DNA of 42,962 nucleotides from a virus, in IMG/VR virus record IMGVR_UViG_3300020717_000188, positions 1-42,962 of that record. The stretch is one strand, 5' to 3'. Positions 19,014 to 26,466 of the stretch are shown in pieces. The translations under genes were made by a program, and so were the position numbers. The notes below the pieces were generated by a model. The model made no database searches. It was not told where the DNA came from and saw only the letters and a program-made list of their open reading frames with translations. Positions within the stretch are counted from its first letter, which is position 1. The number at the start of each line of letters is the position of its first letter.

Positions 19014-19025
19014 CTAGAGAGAAGC

Positions 19026-19238
19026 ATGGCATCATTTTTTAAAGAAGGTAGTACACTCACGTTTGAAGGTTTCAAAGGTACTGTTATTAAGATAACAGAG
19101 ACATATAGAAAGAATGTGCTTGTATTGAAAGTTTCGCAAATTCCTAGACATAAGGCATTTGCAGGCAAGAAGATAGAGACGATTGGGCTGTTTGAATACC
19201 CCGACGGAACACTTGAATTCATGTCAATTATAGATTGA
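19026..19238 (+). CDS. hypothetical small beta-rich protein, 70 aa
   Basis: Start taken at ATG 19026, after AGAGAG and 13 bases beyond the tRNA-Arg end; a longer frame from 18999 would begin inside the tRNA and is rejected. The protein is beta-rich (STLTFEGFKGTVIKITETY, NVLVLKVSQIP, IETIGLFEYPDGTLEFMSI) and looks like a small barrel such as an Sm-, Hfq- or KOW-type fold; this is a guess from pattern only. It is followed by a perfect sigma70 promoter that starts within its last codons. Confidence 0.6.
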   Translation: MASFFKEGSTLTFEGFKGTVIKITETYRKNVLVLKVSQIPRHKAFAGKKIETIGLFEYPDGTLEFMSIID

Positions 19239-19263
19239 CATTTAGTAATAATATCTATATAAT
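19235..19263 (+). promoter_or_regulatory. consensus sigma70 promoter for glutaredoxin unit
   Basis: TTGACA (19235-19240), 17-base spacer, TATAAT (19258-19263): full consensus. Confidence 0.85.
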
Positions 19264-19307
19264 TCCGCTATGGTACTAGATAAGTAATACCTACAGGAGA
19301 TATTATT

Positions 19308-19541
19308 ATGAAGGTTGAAATTTATGGTACCAGGACGTGTGGATATTGCAAACGAGCTGTTTCACTTTGTGAAGAAAATTCAGTAGAATATAATTATATT
19401 GATGTAGGTACTGAGGTAGTTTTGCAGACATTAACTGAGAGAATGGGTGTCAGGCCGCGTACTGTTCCACAAATTTTTCTAGATGGAGCATATTTGCCTG
19501 GCGGATTTGATGGACTTAAACAGGAACTAGCCAAAAGCTAA
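19308..19541 (+). CDS. glutaredoxin
   Basis: Small thiol-disulfide oxidoreductase of 77 residues. The active site CGYC lies at residues 11-14 after VEIYGTRT. The cis-Pro region TVPQIFLDG (about 52-60) and the glutathione-binding GGFDGL follow, as in glutaredoxin 1/NrdH-type proteins. It likely reduces phage or host ribonucleotide reductase during infection. Start supported by CAGGAGAT. Driven by the consensus promoter 45 bases upstream, so probably an early or middle gene. It is followed nine bases later by a small charged protein. Confidence 0.95.
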   Translation: MKVEIYGTRTCGYCKRAVSLCEENSVEYNYIDVGTEVVLQTLTERMGVRPRTVPQIFLDGAYLPGGFDGLKQELAKS

Positions 19542-19550
19542 GAAACGGAT

Positions 19551-19724
19551 ATGCCGAGAAAGTCACCGTACGAGGACGAATACGAATACGATGAGGATGA
19601 TGAATACGATACAAGACATCGTGTCCATCGCCACAAGAAAGAAGATAACGAGCCCGAGAAGAAACGTCGCTGGGATCGTGAAAGTAATTATGATCGTGAT
19701 CGAGACCACAATGATCATAGGTAA
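19551..19724 (+). CDS. charged low-complexity protein, 57 aa
   Basis: Short ORF with extreme composition: an acidic, Tyr-rich N-terminal third (YEDEYEYDEDDEYD, residues 7-20), then a His/Arg/Lys stretch (RHRVHRHKK), then Arg-Asp repeats (YDRDRDHNDHR) at the C-terminus. Almost surely disordered; could bind nucleic acid, metal or a partner protein. It starts nine bases after the glutaredoxin stop and shares its promoter. The upstream spacing lacks a strong Shine-Dalgarno, which lowers confidence. Ends ten bases before tRNA-Ser(CGA). Confidence 0.55.
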   Translation: MPRKSPYEDEYEYDEDDEYDTRHRVHRHKKEDNEPEKKRRWDRESNYDRDRDHNDHR

Positions 19725-19734
19725 ATAGTTTATT

Positions 19735-19825
19735 GGAAGATTAATTGTCCAGGGTGACAAGCCTGCCTCGAAAACAGGTCGTGTTTGAAATACAGCATGG
19801 GGATCGAGACCTCATTCTTCCGCCA
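19735..19825 (+). tRNA. tRNA-Ser (anticodon CGA)
   Basis: Acceptor GGAAGAT/TTCTTCC (pair 7-66 is T-T), discriminator G and CCA encoded, unlike the U discriminator of the other two serine tRNAs. Anticodon loop CTCGAAA gives CGA (UCG). Long variable arm; T-loop ATCGAGA has A at position 54. Confidence 0.88.
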
Positions 19826-19832
19826 GAATATT

Positions 19833-20060
19833 ATGAATTTAAATGAAATAGATCTAATTGGAAAGCCTACACCTTCTTTTGACCAGATTCGAAAGAAGCA
19901 CGGTGTCTCCTATCGAGATCTGAAAATACAACTCTCAAAAGGCATTAAGGTAGAATTAGAACACATTGATGATCTTGCAGTCGCAAGAGAAATTGCATTA
20001 GATCATTTAAATGAGTTTCCAGATTATTATGATAGACTTGAGAAGGTTGAAAAGAAATAA
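19833..20060 (+). CDS. DUF5661-like protein, 75 aa
   Basis: Start taken at ATG 19833, since the longer frame from 19785 would begin inside tRNA-Ser. The protein matches the pattern of DUF5661: KHGVSYRDLKIQLSKGIKVE (about 22-41), LEHIDDLAVAREIALDHLNE (about 42-61) and FPDYYDRLEKVEK. Members are small helical proteins of unknown function found widely in phages. It lies between two tRNAs, with the stop directly adjoining tRNA-Arg(CCU). Confidence 0.7.
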   Translation: MNLNEIDLIGKPTPSFDQIRKKHGVSYRDLKIQLSKGIKVELEHIDDLAVAREIALDHLNEFPDYYDRLEKVEKK

Positions 20061-20135
20061 CTCGCTATAGTTCAATGGATAGAATAGGAGTTTCCTAAAC
20101 TTTAGATGTAGGTTCGATTCCTACTAGCGGGACCA
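20061..20135 (+). tRNA. tRNA-Arg (anticodon CCU)
   Basis: Acceptor CTCGCTA/TAGCGGG, discriminator A, CCA encoded. Anticodon arm GGAGT-TTCCTAA-ACTTT gives CCU (AGG). T-arm GTAGG-TTCGATT-CCTAC. Last tRNA of the cluster. Confidence 0.92.
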
Positions 20136-20141
20136 TAATTG

Positions 20142-20168
20142 AAAAAGCCCACATACTGTGGGCTTTTT
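20142..20168. terminator. bidirectional terminator closing the tRNA cluster
   Basis: AAAAAGCCCACA-TAC-TGTGGGCTTTTT: 12-bp perfect stem with A- and T-runs. It serves the tRNA units from the left and the minus-strand structural gene from the right. Confidence 0.93.
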
Positions 20169-20183
20169 ATTGAGCATAATTTC

Positions 20184-20609
20184 TTATGCTAGGTTAAGAT
20201 CAGCTTGGCCAGCAGCGGCAGCAGGTTGTGTCGACCAACTGTAACTAGTTGCACCAGCGACAGCAGGATCACCAACCACTCTTGGCACTGTATTAGGTGT
20301 GTCATAAAGATCTACACGATACTGTGCAATCTTTTCACACGGTAATGCCGTACCACCAAATGGTGTTGCTGTAATATAGCATTGTCCCGGCATTAAGGCA
20401 GCAGTAGCATTGGCATTTACCATAAACACGATTTCTGGATCATGTGTCATGCCTGTATCTTGTACAACATATGCTGCTGAACCAGTTTGCTTAACAATAT
20501 AAGCACCTGAAAAGACTGCTCCATCTGCAAACTTAACACCATCTACTACAATTTGATTACCAGCAAGCGATGCCAATCCGAACCACTTTTTCTGAATAGG
20601 TTTTCCCAT
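20184..20609 (-). CDS. probable virion structural protein, 141 aa
   Basis: Begins MGKPIQKKWFG and has an Ala/Gly/Thr-rich, beta-strand composition (NQIVVDGVKFADGAVFSGAY, SAAYVVQDTG, EIVFMVNANATAALMPGQCY) typical of capsid decoration or head-fibre proteins; I recall similar MGRPxNKxxFG proteins in large marine phages but cannot name the function. It has its own minus-strand late box and a strong Shine-Dalgarno (AAGGAGAA), and ends at a bidirectional terminator, so it is an isolated, highly expressed late unit. Confidence 0.65.
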   Translation of the reverse strand: MGKPIQKKWFGLASLAGNQIVVDGVKFADGAVFSGAYIVKQTGSAAYVVQDTGMTHDPEIVFMVNANATAALMPGQCYITATPFGGTALPCEKIAQYRVDLYDTPNTVPRVVGDPAVAGATSYSWSTQPAAAAGQADLNLA

Positions 20610-20687
20610 TTTAATTCTCCTTAAGAATAGTTACTCCCTTTCGGGGATCTACGTTATTCAACAAGGACAAATTTCCTTATTGCTATC

Positions 20688-20695
20688 TATTTATC
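20688..20695 (-). promoter_or_regulatory. late promoter box GATAAATA (minus strand)
   Basis: Late octamer 78 bases upstream of the structural gene ATG (20609). The leader contains a CTCCCTTTCGGGG-type hairpin. Confidence 0.6.
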
Positions 20696-20700
20696 ACCAC

Positions 20701-20729
20701 TTGACCTAAAATGTAGTCTGTAGCATAAT
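20701..20729 (+). promoter_or_regulatory. sigma70-like promoter for rIIA-rIIB
   Basis: TTGACC (20701-20706), 17-base spacer, CATAAT (20724-20729), divergent from the late box at 20688. Confidence 0.65.
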
Positions 20730-20763
20730 AGAAGGACGTTGTTAACAAAGAAAGAACACACAA

Positions 20764-22902
20764 ATGAAGCTTGACGTAGCAGTTAATGAAGTAGTCCTCT
20801 CAAATGTCGGTACTACTGGTGAATTTAGGATCCGTAATTCAGCTAAGGCATTCGCCATTCTGTCCAGCGGTTTATATAGTAACAAAATTAAGGCAATCAT
20901 TCGTGAACTTAGCTGTAACGCAGTTGATAGTCACGTAGGTGCAGGAAAAGCAGATGTACCGTTTGAAGTGCATCTTCCTACTTTCCTTGAGCCGTGGTTT
21001 GCTGTGCGTGACTTTGGTATGGGTCTTGACGGAGATCAAGTCGTTAATATCTATACCACTTATTTCGAATCTACAAAGACCGACTCTAATGCGTTTATTG
21101 GTGCATTAGGACTTGGTTCAAAATCCCCATTCAGTTATACAGAGAATTTTACTGTAACTGCAATCAAGGATGGCATCCAACGCATTTATAGTGCATTCAT
21201 TAACGAAGTGGGTGTTCCATCTATTGCTGAGATGAGTAAGGAACTTACCGATGAGTGCAATGGTGTTGAAGTAAAGTTTAGTGTTACTGATCGTTATGAT
21301 TACAATAGTTTCGCCAACGAAGCACACAATGTATTTTATTGGTTTGAACATAAACCTAAAATCACTGGTAATAATACCTTTTCGCATCGTACGGTGCAAT
21401 ATAAAGAGAAAGACATTGTTCCTGGCGTACACGTTCGCAGTGATAATGACCGTGAATGTATTGCAATAATGGGCAATATTGCATATCCATTAAACAATGT
21501 TCCAGAGGCAGATAAACACTTCGGTGAACTATCTGCACTTTTAGAATGCGGATTAGTTCTGGAGTTTGGGATCGGCGATCTGGATTTTGCAGCATCGCGT
21601 GAACAACTTAGTTATATTCCACTTACAATCAGCAGTATTCGTACTAAACTTGAGCAATTGAATGCTAATTTAGCAAGTCACCTTGCGGTTAAGGCCAATG
21701 CAATTACCGATGAATGGACTCGTGCTGAATTCTTGTATAACGAATATCAGACACGGTTGTATAAGGCAGCAGTAAAGAAATATGCTGTAGATACTAAGTT
21801 TGCATTGTTCGATCCGGATTCTTATCATGGTAAGAAGGAGTTTAAATTCCAAGTCCCAGAACTGGCCACGCGCAAGCTGGAAATCAGAGCATTTCGTGTA
21901 CGCAGCGGCCAAAGTAATAAGATCGGCGAAAGTAGTTCTTATATTGGTGGTAATCATGTTAGAATAATGGAAATTCCGGTTGATAAGGAAGTTGTCATTG
22001 TCCTAAACGACTTGAAGACCGGTTGTGTAGCACGAGCACGCTATCATTATGTAAATAGTGGTACTAGCTATAATAAGATGGTTTATTGTGTATCCCATTC
22101 AGATGTAGATTTGGCAATTCGTCAACTTGAATATAATAAGTTGATACAAGAATTGCACAATCCTCCGACCATTGTGAAAGCAAGTGAGTTGACAATGAGA
22201 GAACGGACAAAACCGATGTCGACAAGTGGTATTGCGATACTTGGACTTAAATCGAGTAAGAGAGCGGGGTACGAAGATTCATACACATGGTCTCAATATA
22301 CGCAGGAGATTGATGAGAACGAAACATATTACTATGTATGTTTATGTAATCATGAACCCATTGATGTCAATGGTAATGCATTCGGGATATGCAAGATTAA
22401 GGCATTGATGGACGAATGCGGCATTGCTGATATCTCTGGTATCAAAGTTTTTGGTGTACGTAAGAATCGCATTAAGGAAATTCAGAAATTAGATAATTGG
22501 GTGTGGATTGAAGACATTCTTAAGGAAGAAACAGCAAAGGTAGCTGATTCGCACATTGCATCGCTGGTAGCGACAGAGATGCTTGACACTTACTACAACA
22601 GAGTTTATACTAACACAACCGTTGCAAAACACGTTGGTCCAGATTCTGATTATGCCAAGTATGTAAAAGAAGTTGGTAGTATTAAGAGAGCCACTGGTAA
22701 TGTAACTCAACTTGTGCAATTATGCAACCTGTATGGTAAGCAGATTCAGGTCGAGACAGTTAAGAAGAAAATTCAGGATGCAAAAGATGCATTGTATAAG
22801 AAGTATCCGTTGATAAAGTATTTCAAGGATAGCACTGATAAGTCAGTAGAGAAAGAAGCGACAGAGTATATTAAATTGGTAGACAAACAGGAGAAAATCT
22901 AA
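20764..22902 (+). CDS. rIIA: rIIA-like GHKL-fold protein
   Basis: Homologue of T4 rIIA (712 residues). The N-terminal part carries the Bergerat ATP-binding fold of GHKL ATPases: RELSCNAVDSHVGAG (about 48-62; the E-N box), VRDFGMGLDGDQV (about 80-92; the DxGxG box) and GALGLGSKSPFSYT (about 113-126; the glycine-rich lid). The remainder is a long transducer-like and C-terminal region. T4 rIIA and rIIB act at the membrane early in infection and allow growth on lambda lysogens by countering Rex exclusion; the biochemical role is still unclear. Its TAA shares its last base with the rIIB ATG, so the two are translationally coupled. Confidence 0.92.
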   Translation: MKLDVAVNEVVLSNVGTTGEFRIRNSAKAFAILSSGLYSNKIKAIIRELSCNAVDSHVGAGKADVPFEVHLPTFLEPWFAVRDFGMGLDGDQVVNIYTTYFESTKTDSNAFIGALGLGSKSPFSYTENFTVTAIKDGIQRIYSAFINEVGVPSIAEMSKELTDECNGVEVKFSVTDRYDYNSFANEAHNVFYWFEHKPKITGNNTFSHRTVQYKEKDIVPGVHVRSDNDRECIAIMGNIAYPLNNVPEADKHFGELSALLECGLVLEFGIGDLDFAASREQLSYIPLTISSIRTKLEQLNANLASHLAVKANAITDEWTRAEFLYNEYQTRLYKAAVKKYAVDTKFALFDPDSYHGKKEFKFQVPELATRKLEIRAFRVRSGQSNKIGESSSYIGGNHVRIMEIPVDKEVVIVLNDLKTGCVARARYHYVNSGTSYNKMVYCVSHSDVDLAIRQLEYNKLIQELHNPPTIVKASELTMRERTKPMSTSGIAILGLKSSKRAGYEDSYTWSQYTQEIDENETYYYVCLCNHEPIDVNGNAFGICKIKALMDECGIADISGIKVFGVRKNRIKEIQKLDNWVWIEDILKEETAKVADSHIASLVATEMLDTYYNRVYTNTTVAKHVGPDSDYAKYVKEVGSIKRATGNVTQLVQLCNLYGKQIQVETVKKKIQDAKDALYKKYPLIKYFKDSTDKSVEKEATEYIKLVDKQEKI

Positions 22903-23921
22903 TGAGTAACGCAGTTCCATATCTAATTCAAGGTAAGAATATTATCCTTGTAATCGATGGCAAGAGCCATACAATCAGCAAAGACACACACATTGCCTAT
23001 GGCAAGATTGTTGATGCTCTAAAAGCCCAAGACTGGGACGCATTACGCGACTGTGTCGAACCGAAGAAGGCAATTGTCAACTTCGGTAAGGGTTATGTTT
23101 CTATCAACGGTGGTAATGTATCCTGGAAGGGTCAGCCTTTCCATAATGCACTTGCAACACGTATGATTGAAATGTATCAGGATGGTTTCCCGATCGATCC
23201 AATGGTTCGGTTCATGGAAAATTTGATGAAGAATCCTTCAAAGCGTTCTGTGGATCAGGTTTACGGTTTCTTGGAAAAGAACAAATTGCCAATCACTGAA
23301 GATGGTTACTTTCTTGCTTACAAGCGTGTAAACAATGATTATACTGATTGCCATACAAGCAAGATTGATAACAGTATTGGTTGTATAGTTGAAATGGATC
23401 GTAATCTTGTTGATGACAATCCAGATTCACATTGTTCCACTGGTCTGCACTTTTGCAGCGAAACCTACCTAGGTAGTTTCGGTCATGCCAGCCAACCAGT
23501 GATGATCTTGAAGATTAATCCAGCAGATGTGGTTAGCATTCCGACTGATTATGATGGTGCTAAAGGCCGTTGCATGAAGTATGAAGTTGTTGCCGAAGTT
23601 GATGGTGATCCAAAGGATGCATTTGCTCAAATTGTAGATAAGAAGTATGCACCAACAAAGACTAAGTTGAGTCCAATGAGTGCATGGCCTTTCGCTACAG
23701 AATCAACATCAACTTGGCCAACACCTGGTTGTGACAATTCTTGTGCCGGTTGCACCTGTGAAGACGAAGATCAGTTGTATGATTTGCAGCGTGTGCATGG
23801 TGGTTGGACTGAGCAATATGACTTGACGCTCGAGGAAGCTCGTGCTAAGGTTGCTCGGAATGCTTCCCAGAAGAAAGCAATGCTGAAGATCGTTAAGGCA
23901 GGAACGGACGAAGAAGTCTAA
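22902..23921 (+). CDS. rIIB: rIIB-like protein
   Basis: Homologue of T4 rIIB (339 residues). Typical features: an N-terminal half with IVNFGKGYVSINGGNVSWKG and NLMKNPSKRSVDQVYGFLEK, then ITEDGYFLAYKRV, HCSTGLHFCSETYLGSF (about 176-192), and RCMKYEVVAEVDGDP. The C-terminal region has a Cys cluster (CDNSCAGCTCEDED, about 276-289) that could bind metal and is not a hallmark of T4 rIIB. It partners rIIA at the membrane to protect the infection from exclusion systems. The ATG overlaps the rIIA stop. A terminator hairpin follows within ten bases. Confidence 0.92.
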   Translation: MSNAVPYLIQGKNIILVIDGKSHTISKDTHIAYGKIVDALKAQDWDALRDCVEPKKAIVNFGKGYVSINGGNVSWKGQPFHNALATRMIEMYQDGFPIDPMVRFMENLMKNPSKRSVDQVYGFLEKNKLPITEDGYFLAYKRVNNDYTDCHTSKIDNSIGCIVEMDRNLVDDNPDSHCSTGLHFCSETYLGSFGHASQPVMILKINPADVVSIPTDYDGAKGRCMKYEVVAEVDGDPKDAFAQIVDKKYAPTKTKLSPMSAWPFATESTSTWPTPGCDNSCAGCTCEDEDQLYDLQRVHGGWTEQYDLTLEEARAKVARNASQKKAMLKIVKAGTDEEV

Positions 23922-23923
23922 TA

Positions 23924-23950
23924 AGGCAAAGGGGCTTTATGCCCCTTCCT
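23924..23950 (+). terminator. weak terminator after rIIB
   Basis: AAGGGGC-TTTAT-GCCCCTT (23929-23947) followed by CCTT; good stem, poor U-run. Partial read-through into the next gene is likely. Confidence 0.6.
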
Positions 23951-23956
23951 TACATA

Positions 23957-24352
23957 ATGAGAAGAATAATATTTTCTCTTCTGCTAATCTATTCTTCAAA
24001 TTTGCTTGCAAAGGGCGATGACCTACCTGCAGAAGTGTTAGCAATAACACCGTATCAGGTAAGTCAATTATTTGAAGAACAGTACAAGGAAGATATTAAA
24101 GATCTCGTTGATTTGGTAGATAAAGAGGAAAAGGTTGCATTGTGTATGGAAGAATACATAAAGAAGCAATCGAAGTCGTACTCGAAAATTGTGCAGAATA
24201 ATCTATATGATTTAATACATAATTTCGATCGTATAGCTTCTAGGATCTATGGAAAGAAGCAAACGGTTGATGAAATACCGTATGAGGATAAGATAGAAGC
24301 ACTTGCCAGAGTACAATGCGAAGCGTACTATACAATGGGTGCTCTGAAGTAG
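23957..24352 (+). CDS. exported protein with signal peptide, about 131 aa
   Basis: Start at ATG 23957 (MRRIIFSLLLIYSSNLLAKG) is preferred: an upstream ATG at 23939 lies inside the terminator hairpin. Residues 1-18 form a Sec signal peptide with two Arg and a hydrophobic core, with likely cleavage after Ala18 (LLA-KGDD). The mature part is acidic and helical, with two Cys (CMEEYI, QCEAYY) that may form a disulfide. Function in the periplasm unknown. It ends just upstream of a structured non-coding RNA with its own terminator. Confidence 0.65.
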   Translation: MRRIIFSLLLIYSSNLLAKGDDLPAEVLAITPYQVSQLFEEQYKEDIKDLVDLVDKEEKVALCMEEYIKKQSKSYSKIVQNNLYDLIHNFDRIASRIYGKKQTVDEIPYEDKIEALARVQCEAYYTMGALK

Positions 24353-24580
24353 TTGAGTATGTGGCTTTGTTGGGCCGGTTGTGTACCTATAGTCAATAAG
24401 TAGCGCCTATGTGAAAAATGCCGTGCATGGCATACATGCGTCTATTAAGGATGGTGCGGCACTTTCTTCTACAAGAGAAATGTAACCGCGGGGGTTCCGT
24501 GATATAGGACGGGGAACTTAGGTGGGGAACCTGAGTACATACTTGAATAGGGCGGAACTAAACCTCCGCCCTATTTTTTT
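24353..24580 (+). ncRNA. structured RNA closed by a terminal helix and terminator
   Basis: Non-coding, about 190 bases plus terminator. GAGTATGT (24355-24362) pairs with ACATACTT (24537-24544) to close the structure. Inside: TGCC-GTGCAT-GGCA near 24419-24433, GTTCC/GGAAC near 24494-24516, CTTAGGT/ACCTGAG near 24517-24535. A strong Rho-independent terminator follows within two bases. Closed fold plus intrinsic terminator argues for a genuine small RNA, or a 3' UTR element of the exported-protein transcript. No known family recognised. Confidence 0.6.
24546..24580 (+). terminator. strong Rho-independent terminator
   Basis: AATAGGGCGGA (24546-24556) pairs with TCCGCCCTATT (24565-24575), eight-base loop, seven-T run. 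Confidence 0.95.
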
Positions 24581-24582
24581 GG

Positions 24583-24590
24583 GATAAATA
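24583..24590 (+). promoter_or_regulatory. late promoter box GATAAATA
   Basis: Late octamer 22 bases before the dehydrogenase ATG at 24613, immediately after the terminator T-run. Confidence 0.6.
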
Positions 24591-24612
24591 TACTATTATA
24601 ATGGAGTATTGA

Positions 24613-25467
24613 ATGTTGAAAAGTATCGCATTTATTGGATATGGATTTGTCGGAAAAGCTTGTCACAAGGCATTCGAACATAATGTAGAGGCGATTATTA
24701 TTGATCCCGCATATTCTACAACTGTGATAAGTGATTTGCAAATAAAGCCACCGCCATTGATCTTTGTAGCAATCAATGCACCTACACTAGATGATAGAAC
24801 AGTAGATGCATCTGTAATTTATAACATTTTTGAGCAATTAAGCCTTATAAAGTATGCAGGGCTTGTCGTGTTAAAGAGTACATTGCCACCAGCTATAGTT
24901 CATGATTTATATGTGAAATATGGACTAGATCCTATCTTAAAACATAATGGTACCAATGGACATCTACGTTATGTCTACTCTCCAGAGTTCTTAAGAGAAA
25001 GTTCCTGGGAAAAGGATGCGGTAGATCCAGATATGATAGTTATGGCTGGAAATTTTCATGATTGTAAAGAACTAGAAGATATCTATAGAAAACATTCTCA
25101 TATTAAACATACGAGATATTTTGTATTAGATTATAAAGAGGCGGCCTTGCTAAAGTACACAATAAATTCGTTCCTTGCTAGTAAGGTAGTTTTCATGAAT
25201 CAGATTTATCAATTATATTCTGATATGTATGAATCTCCGACTCATCCCGAAACATGGAAATCATTTACTGATGCATTAGCTGGAGATGCACGATTTGGAT
25301 TCTCTCATCTTATAGTTCCGGGAAATGGTGGACAGTTTGGTTATGGCGGAACATGCTTTCCTAAAGATATGAAGGCAATGATTGGTTTTGATAAACATGG
25401 ACGATTAAGTGTAATAAGAGAAGCTGAAGTAGTTAATACAAAGATTAGACTTGCTGGAAAAACATGA
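24613..25467 (+). CDS. UDP-glucose/GDP-mannose dehydrogenase-family protein
   Basis: NAD-dependent nucleotide-sugar dehydrogenase family, which oxidises a sugar C6 alcohol to a carboxylate in two steps. N-terminal Rossmann motif IAFIGYGFVGKA (residues 5-16), VLKSTLPPAIVHDLY (about 94-108), SPEFLRESSWEKDAVDPDMI (about 122-141), the central helix LLKYTINSFLASKVVFMNQI (about 179-198), and the catalytic block GNGGQFGYGGTCFPKDMKAM (about 237-256) with the nucleophilic Cys. At 284 residues it is shorter than cellular Ugd (about 390): the C-terminal UDP-binding domain is truncated. Phage versions may build capsule-like or DNA-modifying sugars; the glycosyltransferase-like gene at 14.1 kb is a possible partner. 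Confidence 0.88.
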   Translation: MLKSIAFIGYGFVGKACHKAFEHNVEAIIIDPAYSTTVISDLQIKPPPLIFVAINAPTLDDRTVDASVIYNIFEQLSLIKYAGLVVLKSTLPPAIVHDLYVKYGLDPILKHNGTNGHLRYVYSPEFLRESSWEKDAVDPDMIVMAGNFHDCKELEDIYRKHSHIKHTRYFVLDYKEAALLKYTINSFLASKVVFMNQIYQLYSDMYESPTHPETWKSFTDALAGDARFGFSHLIVPGNGGQFGYGGTCFPKDMKAMIGFDKHGRLSVIREAEVVNTKIRLAGKT

Positions 25468-25838
25468 AATATCTTTTTCTTGATGATGAAAGAATGCCCA
25501 AGGATGTCACATGGCTCCTTATTGGTGGAGTTGGTTCATGGGGTGCAGATTGGCAAATCGTTCGATCTTGCGATGAAGCAATTAAGTGGGTTCGGGATAA
25601 TGGATTTCCTGATGTCATCTCGTTTGATCATGATTTAGGATTAATGCATTACGCAAATGATTATTCTGATGGAAAGACAGGGTACGATTTTGCAAAATGG
25701 TTAGTTGAATATGATATGGATACAAATACAATGCCGGAAAATTTTTCATTCACTGTGCATAGTAAGAACCCACAAGGAACTATAAATATAGAAAAGCTAT
25801 TAGACAACTATATTAGATATAAGGGAAATACAAAATGA
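25464..25838 (+). CDS. cyclic-phosphate processing receiver-domain (cREC) protein
   Basis: Stand-alone receiver-like domain, 124 residues. LFLDDERMPKDVTW (4-17) gives the acidic pair. DWQIVRSCDEAIKWVRDNGF (29-48), ISFDHDLG (about 52-59) with the modified phospho-acceptor region, GYDFAKWLVEYDMDTN, and FTVHSKNPQGTINIEK with the His/Ser/Asn typical of this clade. Such cREC domains are proposed to recognise or process cyclic-phosphate-ended nucleotides or RNA rather than act in two-component signalling. Together with the RNA ligase this would suit RNA repair. Coupled to its neighbours by ATGA overlaps on both sides. Confidence 0.75.
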   Translation: MKYLFLDDERMPKDVTWLLIGGVGSWGADWQIVRSCDEAIKWVRDNGFPDVISFDHDLGLMHYANDYSDGKTGYDFAKWLVEYDMDTNTMPENFSFTVHSKNPQGTINIEKLLDNYIRYKGNTK

Positions 25839-25987
25839 GCGCAGGAATGTTAAGAAGTTGGTATCTATCTAAGATATCTAAATCAACAACACCAATGGAA
25901 TATTTTATTGCATTACAAAATTACACATTCTATGAAATGAATGTTTTCGGCTTTAACGTGAAAGAATATTTTCAACGTTCTCTTTGA
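25835..25987 (+). CDS. small hypothetical protein, 50 aa
   Basis: Fifty-residue ORF whose ATG overlaps the cREC stop (ATGA), supporting translation as the last gene of the operon. Aromatic-rich (RSWYLSKIS, MEYFIALQNYTFYEMNVFGF). No signal peptide or membrane helix. Function unknown. Its stop codon overlaps a late octamer (GATAAATA at 25986-25993) that begins the next unit. Confidence 0.55.
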   Translation: MSAGMLRSWYLSKISKSTTPMEYFIALQNYTFYEMNVFGFNVKEYFQRSL

Positions 25988-25993
25988 TAAATA
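25986..25993 (+). promoter_or_regulatory. late promoter box GATAAATA
   Basis: Late octamer overlapping the upstream stop codon; would start a short RNA that meets a terminator at 26047-26085. Confidence 0.5.
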
Positions 25994-25998
25994 ATACT

Positions 25999-26085
25999 AA
26001 CAACTACCTTTAGGACCGTTGTGGCTACTGCCGTAATGCAGGCGTCGGGGACAAACAATTCGCTACTGTTTGTCCCCAATTTTTA
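25999..26085 (+). ncRNA. candidate small late RNA ending in a terminator
   Basis: About 85 bases between a late promoter box and a strong hairpin-plus-T-run; no ORF. GCCGTAATGCAGGC near 26029-26044 may form a small hairpin. Alternatively it is just the attenuated leader of the HNH gene that starts 12 bases after the T-run. Confidence 0.4.
26047..26085 (+). terminator. Rho-independent terminator or attenuator
   Basis: GGGGACAAACA (26047-26057) pairs with TGTTTGTCCCC (26067-26077), loop nine bases, then AATTTTT. It lies directly before the HNH gene. Confidence 0.88.
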
Positions 26086-26096
26086 TCAAGGAAATT

Positions 26097-26465
26097 ATGA
26101 GTATATTAACAACATTAGGCGATTTGGTCCGCGGCAAAACCGATCTATCATTCCCCGCCAGATCTTCACAGTGGCCATCAGCACGCGCAGCCTATCTAAA
26201 AACTCATAGTAATTGTGCTGTTTGTAACGGAACTAAGAATTTAGAAGTTCATCACAAACAACCGTTTCACGTTCATCCAGAATTAGAATTAGATCCAACT
26301 AATTTTATTACATTATGTGAAGCAGGAACAAATGGAATCAATTGTCATTTATTGGTGGGACACCTTGGCAATTTCAAAAGCGTAAATCTTAGTGTTGCAG
26401 AAGATGCAGCATCTTGGAACACAAAAATAACAGGCCGTCCTAGTGATGCCAGATTAGTAGAATAA
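26097..26465 (+). CDS. HNH endonuclease, 122 aa
   Basis: HNH nuclease. RSSQWPSARAAYLKTHSNCA (about 22-41) leads into CAVCNGTKNLEVHHKQPFHV (about 40-59), with the catalytic His pair, then LDPTNFITLCE (Asn) and GINCHLLVGHLGN (final His). The motifs are complete. This sub-type (LEVHHKxPFH ... NCHLLxGHLGN) is frequent in phage genomes and may be a homing endonuclease or an accessory nuclease. Start at ATG 26097 follows AAGGAAAT; an earlier in-frame start at 26070 lies in the terminator. One base separates its stop from the next ATG. Confidence 0.85.
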   Translation: MSILTTLGDLVRGKTDLSFPARSSQWPSARAAYLKTHSNCAVCNGTKNLEVHHKQPFHVHPELELDPTNFITLCEAGTNGINCHLLVGHLGNFKSVNLSVAEDAASWNTKITGRPSDARLVE

Positions 26466-26466
26466 C

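Noticed and set aside
18999-19025. Longer N-terminus for the gene at 19026
   Set aside because: It would begin inside tRNA-Arg(CCG); the ATG at 19026 has a ribosome site.
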